The notes under the pieces were generated by a model, which worked only from the letters and a program-made list of their open reading frames with translations, searched no databases and was not told where the DNA came from. Both the position numbers and the translations under genes were made by a program. A stretch of DNA of 64,000 bases from Sipunculus nudus. Taxonomy: Eukaryota; Annelida; Sipuncula; Golfingiida; Sipunculidae. Positions 11,681 to 24,480 of the stretch are shown here, piece after piece (position 1 is the first letter of the stretch; every line of letters begins with the position of its first letter). Location: NCBI GenBank assembly GCA_026874595.1, contig CM049306.1:29627519-29691518 (forward strand), read 5' to 3'.

Positions 11681-11799
11681 GGTCCGAATTCTTTTTGCTC
11701 TATATATCAGACCTTGCTTATAAGACTTTTTCAAAAAATGACCATCTTGTTGTGTCCATGTTGGTGGTATTAATTTCGAGGTTTCACTGTGATACCTGA

Positions 11800-12420
11800 A
11801 CAAATTTCCAAGGATCCCAAAACACATTTTACCTGAACGAATGTTCCCAAAACACATTTTACCTGAACGAATGTTCCCCAAACACATATTTCCTGAACGA
11901 ATGTTCCCCAAACACATATTACCTGATTGAATGTTCCCCAAACACATTTTACCTGAACGAATGTTCCCCAAACACATTTTACCTGAACGCATGTGTCACA
12001 GCCACATTTTACCTGAACTAATGTTCCTCAGCCACATTTTACCTGGACGAATGTTCCCCAGACACACTTTACCTGGACGAATGTTCCCCAGACACACTTT
12101 ACCTGGACGAATGTTCCCATGCAGCCACATTTTACCTGAACGAAAGTTTCCCAGACGCATTTTACCAGAACGAATGCTCCCCAGAAATATTTTATCTGAA
12201 CCAATGTTCCTCAGACACAATTTACCTGAACCACTGTTCCCCAGACGCATTTTTACCTAAACAATTGTTCCCAAGATACATATTACCTGAACCAATATTC
12301 CCCAGACACATTTCACCTGAACCAATGTTCCCTAGACACATTTAACCTGAACAAATTACCCAGACACTTTTTACCTGAACGAATGTTCCCCAGACACATA
12401 TTACATGGATGAATATATGC
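11800..12420. repeat. 30-bp minisatellite array, about 20 copies
   Basis: The unit ACCTGAACGAATGTTCCCCA followed by AACACATTTT recurs every 30 bases and becomes more diverged to the right. Because 30 is a multiple of 3, frames stay open and both strands show artefactual ORFs with 10-residue periodicity. It follows the 61-bp array after about 120 bases of unique DNA. Confidence 0.95.
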
Positions 12421-12429
12421 ATCTAGGAC

Positions 12430-13770
12430 ACAACACTTCTTCGGGTTTTAATACCTGGATAAATGTTATTCAATTTATTTCTGGTCCATTATAACCTAGA
12501 TGTTTTCTGTAAAACGTCACCTTTCACCCACGACGAGGGACGGGAAGGACTTGGCCATGGGTCAGTTCCTTGATGCCTTTGGGCCGAACTTATGAACTAA
12601 ATATTGATGCTGACGGACCTATGGTGGTAAATTTGGGCTGCTTTCACTCAAATTTCGAGGGTTGTTTCCCAACTCTGTGGACAAATCAGATCTGTATTAC
12701 TTGTTAATCAATCAATATCAGGTTTTCGGTGATAACACATTAAAATTATACCCTGTTTTACCTAACCAGACAAGCCTTTGATTATATTGCTCTGAGCCGG
12801 CTGTACATCATGCGTGGCCTTGGATTGGAGCCAGGGACAGGATACTCAAATGCTACTTAATTATGTAAACATTTTAGTGCCATTAATATCAAAGCAAGCG
12901 CCATGCAACCAACCATCCTGACATCTGGAAAATAAGACCGATCTGAAAATTTCATGTTTATGCTTCATTTCTCTGCTCCGAACTTCAACATTTAACGTTC
13001 TAAAATTTACTCTCGACACTAACACATTTCGACCATTTATAGTCGTTTTAAGAGAAGAAAAAAGTTTACTGATGTTCTTGAGTTTAATCAATGTGCGCGC
13101 TATATTATTAAACCTTTTCAGCTTGTTGTATTGTACTTGCGAGTCAGTAAACAGCAATTTAATGCCAACCTTTATATAAACACAGTAGTCCATCAATAAA
13201 CTAGTCAATCAATACTCGATTGGCTGGCCGGTTACCATGACAACTGTCCTCCTCCTCCATTTGCCCCCATGTGTGGGTAAATAGAATAAAATGTTAATAA
13301 AGTAATCGACACTAAAATTAGAAATATAGCTTGATTTGCTTTATGTTCTTTTGACAGATGAATGACAATTCATTTTAATATAAGTGAAGTTCATATTAGC
13401 GAGCTCGTTCCTGAGCTTAAACCTTGTTATTGGTCTGCTTGAAGTGGAGGAAATCATATTGAATTCACCTGGGACCTGACATCAAGTCATACATATATGA
13501 TGGAACAATTCTGCTTTCATGCACACTAATGCCAGACGGATGACCTCTACATATGTAGATGGCTCCATTCACTACGGTTCGGTATTAACTGTTGTTGTAC
13601 ATGCTCACACACACCTGTACGATATTATAATCGTTATGCCAGACGCCGCTGCTCGGTGATTTTGAAACCTTGTCTGTATGAATATCCGTAATATATTAGT
13701 CGTAAAATCTGACTATCTGACATATCTGTTCAAGCTAAAATAACACATTATAAGACACAAGTCTCGCTCC
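12430..13770. other. Gene-free stretch
   Basis: The longest ORF is 115 codons on the minus strand (12861-13208), without a recognisable domain, signal or splice context. No gene is called. Confidence 0.5.
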
Positions 13771-13979
13771 AGAAGCAGATCCATGGGGAGGGTCCAGGGG
13801 TCCGGACTCATCTATAGCAACTTTTTTAAGGGGATCAGACAAATTTTTCGGCCTGGACCCCCCCCCCCCCCCCCCTCCTTTTCCGGAGCTTGGGACCTTT
13901 TTTTAGGTCTTTCCTAAATCCTCCTGCGTTGGACCCCCCCCCCCCTTTTTTTTCCCTAAATCCTGGATACGCCCTTGCG
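13771..13979 (+). repeat. C-run dispersed repeat, copy 1
   Basis: The order AGCAGATCC, CAGACAAATTTTTCGGCCTGG, C run (13858-13876), GGGACCTTTTTT, CCTCCTGCGTT, second C run (13934-13945), CTGGATACGCCCTTG is shared with 15864-16078 in the same orientation. It is non-coding. Confidence 0.75.
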
Positions 13980-15863
13980 TTCGAGGGTCTTTTTTCATAT
14001 TTCCTTGAATTCTCAGCCATCTTGATCATGTAGTTTCTTGGATGTTTTACTCTCTTCCTGAAGGATATGCGTTCATCCCCATTAGTGTATGCGTTGATTC
14101 CCGTTCATGTGTGTGTTCGTATGTGCATGTATTTGTGTTTTTGATCACATGATAACTCACTCAGTCATTAACGGAATCTCATTAAAAGTTCAGACCGGTT
14201 AATTATTGGGCCATTGAAAAATCGAGTAGATTTTGGTGTGGATCCCGCACATGATTCGGATTCGGTAACGTCGCCAAGGAATATTCACAAATGTACAATC
14301 ATTTATGAACGAATGAATCTGGGAATATGGGCCGATAAGTAAATACAAGCACGGTTTTGGGTGTATCCCACGAAAGGGACCCCCCCCCCCCCCCTCTCCC
14401 CTTCCAATTCCCCCTCTTAGAATACAGATTTCTAGTTTAACATGTTCTTTTTTACGTGAGCGTATATTACTCATGACTTTTTATAGCTTTATATGCAGTA
14501 ATAATAATAATAATAAAGCAGCGCTCCACTACACCTATCTTTTTCACATTCCATGTACACTGTTATCATTTTTTTTTTTTTTTTTGGTTATATATAGCCT
14601 CTGGCGTAAAACCGAAACACAAAAATGACAAAACAAGATGGCGGAAAAGGAGCCCGCGACATAATTGTATATTACTCTGAATAAATACTCCTATTAACAC
14701 ACACACACATATTATATATACATATAAAATCACACACGCATTATGTTTATATATACATACATAAAAAGTGTAGCGTTTGATTACTATCCCCCCGGGCCCC
14801 ACACACATACACAAACACACACATGGTATTGCTGGTGGCATAATCGGCAGAATCCCTCCATATATATCTGTTCCGTCATTTTACACGCATCTTTCAGTTG
14901 ACTATTTTCGGGTACTAGGTTTAAACCCTGTTCAGTACTTCCTTCAACCGGTTCCGACCTAATTAAATCATTCTTGTTCTGAAGACATTGATGTGGTATA
15001 TAATTAAAACAACCAAAACATGTACGCGGTGCTCCGAGTGAGTCATTTGCTTTGTTCGACATATCTTAACACTTAATTATTAATGTAGCGTTTAGGGCTA
15101 ATGAAGATTCACTACAATACATACACTTTCATACACTAACACAACTGACATACATACACTGGTAACATATAAATTGCTATCATATATATACGTTTATTAA
15201 ATTTACCAAATTGTTAAATGTTAACATTGATGGAACTTTTGGCCTAAGACCTCATTTCCAGAATAAAAAAAAAATTAATTCATTCATTCATCCATTCAAT
15301 CATTCATTTATTCATTCATTCATTCATGAAATATACCATTTTTATATCGGCTCCTTTGAAGTTATAGGGGGACACTTTTTAAAATGTGCACTCTACGAAA
15401 ACCATGAAAGAGAAATGTGTACGACATAATAATAATGTGTAAGCGACTGTTTTTTTTAAAGGGTGGGGGATAATATTCCTCACCCTTTCGCAAATTCGGG
15501 GAAAAAAGACTCGAATTTTTATATTATATGGACGCAAAATTAAGTTATTCAGGGTTAAGAACCAGCTTTATAAATTTAATAGTATGCTCCTCGAAAGGGA
15601 TATTAATTAAAAAAAAAAATAAAAAGATGTGCATGCAGTGTGTGGGGTGACATCTGGTATGGATTTTGTGAAGCTGCAGATCCACGTTAGCCTCAAGACA
15701 GGCAGAACAAAAAAGTTTCCCGCTGATTATATTACTTTTATATGCCCAAATAAGGCTTACCCGGTAAAGATAGCATACGTCAAGAACCAGACTGAGGCGG
15801 TCTTATATTGGACCCATACGGCTAATCGATTTCATTCGGCAAACACACACTAGTTTGTATTAA
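13980..15863. other. Gene-free stretch with simple repeats
   Basis: It contains a C run (14380-14394), a T run near 14571, CA/TA-rich tracts at 14696-14825 and a CATT repeat at 15280-15330. No exon-like segment with coding character is identified. Confidence 0.5.
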
Positions 15864-16078
15864 GCAGATGCGGATCCTGGAAGGGGTCGAGGGGATCCTG
15901 ACCCCCCCCCCCCCCTTGTTCAGCCGCCGCATCGTTTTGTTTTAAGGGTTTCAGACCAATTTTTCCGGCCTGGACCCCCCCCCCCCCCCCTTTCTGGACC
16001 TGGGGACCTTTTTCGGGATTTTCATTTGTCCTCCTGGGTTTGACCCCTCCTTTTCCTTAAGTCTGGATCCGCCCTTGT
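15864..16078 (+). repeat. C-run dispersed repeat, copy 2
   Basis: It begins AGCAGATGCGGATCC and ends CTGGATCCGCCCTTG, with two C runs at the same relative places as the copy at 13771. The shared ends suggest an element of about 210 bp. Confidence 0.75.
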
Positions 16079-17660
16079 AAAGTATAATTTTATCTAATAT
16101 TCATTTAACGCACTCAGTAACATTCATACTGGGGATAACAAGGTTTGGTCGAGGCGGAGGATAAATTTCGGTCTCAACAGTTCTGTCACCGGTTCCTTAT
16201 TTTAAGTTAGTACCGGTACCTCTGCAAAGACTGGTCATATAGGCCTTCGTGCTGTCTTACAAGATCTATTAAATCGTCAACGGACAATAACTGATGAACC
16301 AAATGCGGCATCTGCACAAATTTAACATTACAGGAATTTAAAATCCACAAGACGTATGGGATGGGGATGATGATAAAACAGTTGGATTTTCCGGCGCATG
16401 TACCATGAGACCCCCTTAATCGAAAACAAAAAACCAACAACAAAAAAAAACCCCGATATTTATCCAGTGGTGTCTGTTACGTGTCGTGTACATCAAACAT
16501 TCCAGCTATATAACATCCGTGACGAATAAACATGCTGTACGTTTTTTTTTCCAAGGAAAAACGGCCACGGAGCGGATTCCGCGCCCGGTAAACGCAGCGT
16601 TATAAAGCACGTTAAAATCAACTTATAAATTCACTAAAAGTGACGTACCGTTGATGTTCCACAAGAGTGGTGACGTCGAGACATGAATTATTTAGGGGTA
16701 GGACAAGCCTCCTAAAAAAAACTTTCGCGGATCTCCTTCGCCAGTGGCATGCCTGTATCTGAAGATCAAATGACGGCACAGGGACGTCTAAAAACGCGTT
16801 TATTCTGGCCAGCATTAATGAATTCTTTAATTAATTTATTCAAATCTGTTTCTGTATTCCGAAAAAAATGATTTATCCAGCGTTTGGTCTTTGGTGTGAT
16901 TTTCTCCAACAGTTGTCGTCTTACTTTATATCCCTTCTTCTTGTCACTTATACCCCCCCTAAATTAAAATTCAAAATAAATACCTATTGGATCACATATT
17001 GTAATTATACTCGTTAACCAGCGATAGCCGGCAGTGTGTATTGCACGAACCCCATGGACCCGGACCCCAGAAAACAATTTCAAATTTTCAAATAATTTAT
17101 GCTGAAAACGAAATAATCCAAAGGAATTTTTGATGACCTGTTATTCTGAATCTGAATTCAGGATTTTCAAATGATATCGTTTGGGAGGTTATTTGCTAAA
17201 AGGTCTGTGCAGGACGAGACAATTTACGGTATTAAACCCTAAAAATTATTTGAACAGATTTTATGGGACACGCACCTGTTCTTTTTCCCCGTTATAAGCT
17301 CTTCATTTGACACGGGAGTCGTTTCACACAAAAGACCTTAGTTAAGTTTTAACTGGAGCGGTCCTTTTCTACTCCGTCCTCATCAAATCAATTTAGCAAT
17401 GAAATTCCTTATACATTTATTTTTTGTCAACTTATTTTCGGGGCCCCTTAAATATCGGGGGACCCCTTAAATATCAGGGCCCCTGTCTGCAGCCCACTCA
17501 GTCATCCCTTAATCCGCCCTTTGGTGGCATTTCACCCCTTTGCAACGAAAGTTTCAACCATTTTACCTTGCCGGTTTCAAGCTGCACTAAAATGAAAACT
17601 GGCTACACGCACAAACATATATATATAAATAAAGCAAATTATCTAGAACAAAATACGGCC
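16079..17660. other. Gene-free stretch downstream of SLBP
   Basis: No supported ORF or RNA gene. A modestly CpG-rich patch lies around 16560-16610. Confidence 0.5.
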
Positions 17661-17674
17661 ATTCAATTACAATT

Positions 17675-17680
17675 TTTATT
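17675..17680 (-). terminator. SLBP: Candidate poly(A) signal of SLBP
   Basis: AATAAA on the minus strand lies about 570 bases after the stop codon. It is the first such signal noticed downstream. The 3' UTR would be 17660-18247. Confidence 0.5.
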
Positions 17681-18247
17681 ACAGAAACCATGTACAAAAT
17701 TTGGAATTTATGTACAAACGAGTTTGTCGCTGAATACTGGTAGTTAATCCAGTTTTGTTTGGACCATACCTTCAAAAGATTCGTAAAAAATTAGTAGATT
17801 ACTCAAAATATTAAGAAAATGACAAAATTTTTAAATATGGGGATGAAATAACAAATTCAACCGAGTATGCAACCAAAATAAATACACTTAACTTTTTAGG
17901 CAAGTAAGAGTTTGTGTAAGAAAATTGAAAAGACTAAGTCCAAGTTAGCACCAGTCTTTACTATTATAATTACATATGATGTGATGACTACTGTTTCCAG
18001 GTTGAGTGTATTTACATGTATCATTTTTATAACTAAAACATGAAACAAAAATACATAAAATAACAGCAAATTTGAGTGTGCTTACAATATGTGATTGCAG
18101 AATTGTTTAATGCCTAATCTTTGGTATACCATGTAATATTAAGTATAAAATTGGAATGAGGAGGCTGTACATATTTTCTATATCAGATATGACTTGACTG
18201 AAAGGTCCCTGCCTGAGGAAACACAAAAGTCATTGAGCAATTCAAAG

Positions 18248-18533
18248 TTAGAGATTATCATAAATATCGAGCTCCAAGTCTTCTGATGCGCAGTCTGAGC
18301 CATTACTGAGAGCAAAGTCCATAAGGTCATCTGAGAGGTCATCTGGTCCTGGAGTGCTGCAGGCAGACTGTGCTGGATGACCCCCAGTCACAGCCTGTGA
18401 TATGTTAGCGTTTGATGTATCAGCCTTTGACGTGTCAGCGCTGACGTCAGTGCATGAGGCAGTACTGGGACCGTCTAATGATATCACAGAGCTGGTTTCT
18501 GATGCAGAGCTGTCACGGAAGAAATCGATCGCA
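18248..18533 (-). CDS. SLBP: SLBP exon 7 (residues 263-356 and stop)
   Basis: Acceptor CTTTCCTTTCAG. It encodes a Ser/Thr/Asp-rich tail containing a short degenerate repeat ([15 protein letters not shown]) and an acidic end. TAA at 18248-18250. Confidence 0.93.
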
Positions 18534-21500
18534 CTGAAAGGAAAGCCAGACCATATTTATCGTGAAATACAAAATGTAATATATGTACTTTAAAAAATGT
18601 ACTATGCTACAGTTAAACTGTATATACTTCAAATATTTTAAGCTACAGTTAATCTGAATGTACTTCACATTTGGAAAAAAAAAGGATTATTCATGGAAGT
18701 CTTTTCCATTTGCACAGGGTTTCCCAAAATAATCTATTTCAACGATTGGTGCTCTATCCTACTGATTGCCAAAGTCATTATAATCAAGGCACAGTTTGCC
18801 CATCATGTGCTGACACCTGTTGCCTTGGTTTGGTACTAAGTCAGCCAACATAAAATCACATTTGATATTTCCTTTCTTTAAATTTAATCAACTACAAATG
18901 GTTAATTAATAAATGAGGCGGCAGGGAGGCTTTTTTATTATGCAAATAAGCGTAACCTTATGCATGAAAAGAACATTAAATGCAAAATATATTCAACATA
19001 GAGATATCAATCACAGATATCTAAAGAAAATATGCAATAATAATTGCTGGATGAGGATGCAGAAAAAATGTAAAACTTAAAGCACAAATGTTACAGCCTC
19101 CTCATCTAAACCTCAGCGTGCAGCCATTTAAAATCATTGACCTATCAGTGTCAAACAAGTATTTGGATTTTCTACCACCGTCTTCTCTATGTTTTTCAAA
19201 GACAAAATAAGATTTTCATTTTTTTTTTGTGGTGGTGGGGGGGGGGGGGGGATTCCTTTTTTGCCATTCCTATCATCACTTTTTTAGTCATCTGTATAAA
19301 CATGCTTAGAAAGTGCAAATTGTGCTTTAGGTTTTATCCAAAACATTCCATATATTCAACAATACCCATCAAAGTAATGATACTGCACCTAAGTTCCTAA
19401 GTTGTATGGCTCTTTGTTAACAGGGTAAAGCATGACTTGTTTTACTTGGTCTGCCCTTATTTCCCACTGGGCAAAATTCAAAATCTTTTCAAAGTAATTG
19501 ATAACAAAATAAATTCAAGCAATTTCAAAGTCTTGAAGCTATACAAGTTTTCTAAGATTAGGCTTGTAGGAACCTTTTTTTTTTTACAGGATTTTAGTCT
19601 TGGCAGACCCCTGCAAATAGAAGCACAATGTTTAATGGATCTGCAATCTGGTGTGTCAACGATATGCAGAAGGTCTTTTTAATACATAAAATTATTCTAC
19701 AATTTTTAACAAGGATATTTAGTCTAGAGGGAAGCCTGCTCTCAAATGAATTTTCCTTTTGCAAGTGGAAAGGCTGCCTGTTACTGCACTGTTCCATGGC
19801 TGGTGCCCTCACCCGTTTTCTGGAATGCCCTCTGGTTTGTCCCAGTGATGCAGCTTACGACGCCAGATCTTGACCTGCATATCCCAGGATCGTCGACTAC
19901 ATTTGCGGAACTTGTTTGGTGTCTTGGGATGATGCTTTGTACGCTTTTCTCTGAAATAAACATCCACCATTATAACAAATATTCTAAACACAGATCGTCA
20001 GATTTAGGATTTAACACCTCCATTGAGTATGCTCTGACAAAGTGTACATCATCCCAAACAGAAAGTGTTCTTCAGCAACTTTTTTTTTTTGCACTAGTGT
20101 TTGGATTTATCAAATGTATGCATGTCTGTACATCTGAAGGTCTTCTGATGATGGAGTACTCAAATATTCTGAATACATGGGATATTTAGATTTATAAGAG
20201 AATTGTTAGGTCTTGCCACTTTATACACACCTAATTACACCATCAAATATGCTTATAACTCATAAGTATCAAAAGGATATCTGACCAGCTTTTATTACAA
20301 AATTACAACACAGGTAATACAAATGTTGATTCTTTCATAATTAAACTATCGAAATCACAAAAAAATTACTCTATACTGTGTAAGGGCCTGAATATTACAG
20401 CACCTAAATATTACTAAATATTATGGATATAACCAATTTCTGCTTAAGAAGATGTAAAGATGTGACAAATTTTTTTTTTAGACAATGATTAATTCAAATA
20501 AATAGTATCTTTTAATTGAATAACATTCTATCAATACCTTAATGTCTAAATTTCAAAACCTTTGTCAAGGAATGTTTAAAAATTTCAATGCATAAATTAA
20601 ATATGAATTTACAAAGAGGAGCAACTATTAATGGGAGTGTTGGGTTCATATATTAAATTCAACGCACTATATATAGACAAAAAAATTAATTTGCAAAGTT
20701 GTAAAAATGACAACAATATATAAGCATGTACTAACTTTTCCACTTTTGTTCTGTAATTTCGGTATCCATCTGTGCCCTTTCCATATACTATCTGTTTTTC
20801 CCGGCGTAGAAGCACTGTATGGTCTGTCTCTAGCTTTGAGTCAACATTCTCGGCAGAGACAGGTTTCCTGTAAATATGAGAAAAAGAGTATTTACAAACA
20901 TATAAGAAATAAACTTCATTAAAATTTTAAAATAATCAGTCATACATTTTCTGCAACATTTAGTGTGAATAGACTGCACCATACTGATGGGTTATAATTC
21001 TTTTTAACCCATTTGGAATAATTTTCTTTGTTTAAAGCATCATTATCATTAATGGGTATAAATACTGTTGAGTTTATATAATTTTTGTTTCATGGCATTA
21101 TTGTCAGGCTCTTATTATAAAAGAGAAAACCATACTAAAGATGATAAAGATAATTGTCAGGTCTCAAATACACATTACCTGCTTTGTACCATTAAACTGT
21201 TAATGTAAAGCCTTTTGAGTTAGAAAAAGATAAACCAACTCAAGCCTGCATTATTCATAATCCCTTGTGAGACAAACTAATATTCAGATTATCTCTTGCA
21301 ACATTAAAAGAAATGAGCTTGAAAGTCATACATTATGAACTGTCAACAAATTCTCAACATTATCAAGAAACTGTGCTGCAAGTTTGAAACAACAATGGCA
21401 GTCTACTCCCAAGGGGGAAATCAGCCATGAAAGAGCAAGCTCAGGACTACACCTGGTGAGGAGAGTATGTACTAAACACCTGAGCTAAACCTGAAGGCAG

Positions 21501-24398
21501 AGTATGTACTCAACTAGTGGATGAGCAGAACCTGGCAGGCAGAGTCTGTACTCTTAGTATTAACTGAGCAGAACCCAGTGGGTAGAGTTGGTACTCAACT
21601 AGCGTCGCTGAGCAGTTTTTGACATGCCAACAGTTGTGTATAAAATGAGGGAAACCCAACACATGCAAGACAAACCAGGTTTCCAACTGTTTGATTATAC
21701 AGGTGAGTTTCTTTGACTTCTGATGAAACCCTCCTTTTAGTGTCCGGGCTAATAAATTAAGCTGTGAGGTTAACTCACATTTACATATGATATTTGGAAT
21801 TTATTCATAAAATTTCAAAGATTTTAGTTTAAATGTTCATGGTGATAATTAACTAGAGATAATCTCAATACCTTTTATTTGTTATTTCATAAGTAAATAA
21901 ATATTTTTTTTATACTTAAGATACGAAGTAATACAGCAGAATTAAGCATGGAACATTTATTCACCAAAATATAGAATTTTACTGTAACATTATTACACAG
22001 TATTAACATTTATTTTCATTAGTACATTTTTCTAACATAAACCTGGTCTTCTGAAAAATACCATATTTTCAAAATAAAAGACTTCTGACAAAACACACTA
22101 CAGAATGGTTTTCTTCCAACTGAAAAATAAACAAAAAATGAAATACATTCCTCCAAAGCAAATGAGCCCTAATCCTATTGATGGTTTTACCAGCAATTCA
22201 AAGACAAACAGTGTGGCGGCGTTTCTTACTTAACAATACATGAAACCCAAAACGGCAAAAGTATCTGACACTCTAACCAGGAAATTTGTTAAGATAAGGT
22301 TTCTTGGAAATAAGGGTTTCTCAGAAATCTGCAATCCATTTCTGTGATCAAAGGATCATGAAAATAAGATAACCTATTCACAGTTAAGGTTTCGTAGGCT
22401 CTGATTGGAACACAGGAATAACATGAAAGTGCAGGTTTCCCTGAGGGGAACAGGTTAACTCGTGTGGCAGACATAAAAAACCAGTCATCCATATCAGTTA
22501 TCAAAGAACTGATTATGTAAATCATATGCAAATGTGATGTCACAAAGGTTAAAAGATAACCCCTCTTTGTGGGTGGTTTTAGAGCTGTAGTAGTAAAAGC
22601 ACCAACAGACAGGTCCTTCTTCAAATCACATATGCAAATGATGATGAAACTCGTTATGTAAATGGTATGCGGATTATGTAAATGATATGCATACAACAGA
22701 AAAGGATAGTTATAAGGACCGGGTGTGAACATGGTTAGTAGAAGAGCTGATAAGGGATACTAACGGTATGTTTTGGCTGGATCGCTGGTTATTTTCTTTT
22801 GCTTGAGACATCAGAAGTTTCCTCCTGTACCTGCACAAATAATAAAAGGTGGGTGTCATACTCAACTAAAATATTTAAATTCATGTATTTCTGCTACATG
22901 CTATCAACTAAGTATTCTCAGCAAAAGATGACATTTCATTTGGGAACTTTATTAAATCTTTTAATAATCTTTTAAAACTTTAATTAAAACTTAGCATTTA
23001 CTTACAATAATGAAAAACATAATAGAGACACTACAGTTAATATTATCTAAATAATTTCTATACAGATTTTGCAATTTGAAGAAGAACAAAAGGAAAGATT
23101 TAAATCAAATTTGCAAACAATATTATTTTCCAATAATTTTGTAAAATTCAATTTCTAAATTCAATATCAATATTTTTCTTGTAAAATGTATTTCATGTTT
23201 GTGTGTGGAACTTTATTTTATTGTAATTTTCACCTATTATTAATTAAAAACTTACATAAAAGAATACAAAGATTGTTTAACAATACACACTTGGCTAAAT
23301 CTTTCTCTATCTGGTCCTCTCTGTCCATCACTGTGTCCCAGTCTGTTGGTGACTGGAAATTGACGCAGTATAATTTTTCTGTCAAACTGTCAACTCGACT
23401 TTTGCGTGAACTCCTCTGCTCAGGTGTCATCCTGATATAAAAACATAAACACACATGGTAGGGAATGCCATCTGGTGGGCTTTTCAGGAACCATTCTGTT
23501 TGTTTTTGTGCATGAAATGTCACATTTTTGAATTATTCAAAATAATTAATAATACTTATTTTATATTTCAAAAATAAGTTTAGGGTCAATTATTGGCACT
23601 CTATACTTTTAGAGGAGGAACATGTATAAAACATGTTATTATCCTGGATTTTCTGGTTTTCATGGCACTAGGATAAAGTTCAGAAACTGACCTATGGTGA
23701 AAAACACCAGAAGAAATTACAGCAAAACTATTTTATGTTTAATTTCCCCAGTGTGTCTTGGATGCTCTGCCTGAGACCTGACCTATGACCTTCAGCTGAG
23801 AGTACAATACACTAACTTCCTGGTTCTACAATTCTATTCAGAACTGTTCCAGATATTCATTCAGTTTGACCAGACTTTTCACATACTGGAATAACAATTG
23901 TTACCTAAGGCATTGTTCCTTCTACCACTAAGCTTTAGCAATCATTTGATCTTCTCAATATTACTACTGGGTCTAAAATTAATATATCTGGACAAAGCAA
24001 GAGGAATTTTAATCAAACACATGAACTGAATAAATGACTACTCCTCAAGAGACTAACATTCCATCTTGTGGTGCCACCTGCTGGTCAAGAACTACACTAT
24101 TCCAATCAATTGTTAGATGTGGGGATGACTTTTGAGGTTTACATACCGAGACTGATCCAGAGGTGGAAAATCATCATGATTTCCTGGATTCTGAGAGTTG
24201 TCAATCGGCAACTTTTTCCAACTTCTCATTTTGCCAGCTGAGCTAACATTCCTTAAGAAATAAAAAAATATAAATAGCATATTAAGCAGAAACAATCAAA
24301 CATAAATATGGATTAAAAAAGTAATATTTGGCTAATGTCATGGATATGACCAAGTAGAGGCCATCATATTTACAGTGATATTAATTAAAGTGTACTTT

Positions 24399-24480
<82 letters not shown>

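Noticed and set aside
11636-12260. ORFs of 118 (minus) and 109 (plus) codons with 10-residue repeats
   Set aside because: They are by-products of a 30-bp tandem array whose period keeps frames open on both strands.
12861-13208. 115-codon minus-strand ORF
   Set aside because: No recognisable domain, signal peptide, splice context or poly(A) signal; length is plausible by chance in this much DNA.
19746-20189. 147-codon plus-strand ORF
   Set aside because: Antisense to SLBP exon 6, and continues into a T run; a shadow.
22289-22732. 147-codon minus-strand ORF inside SLBP intron 4
   Set aside because: No domain, low-complexity His/Ile/Tyr composition, overlaps short repeats, and SLBP exons on either side join in phase without it.
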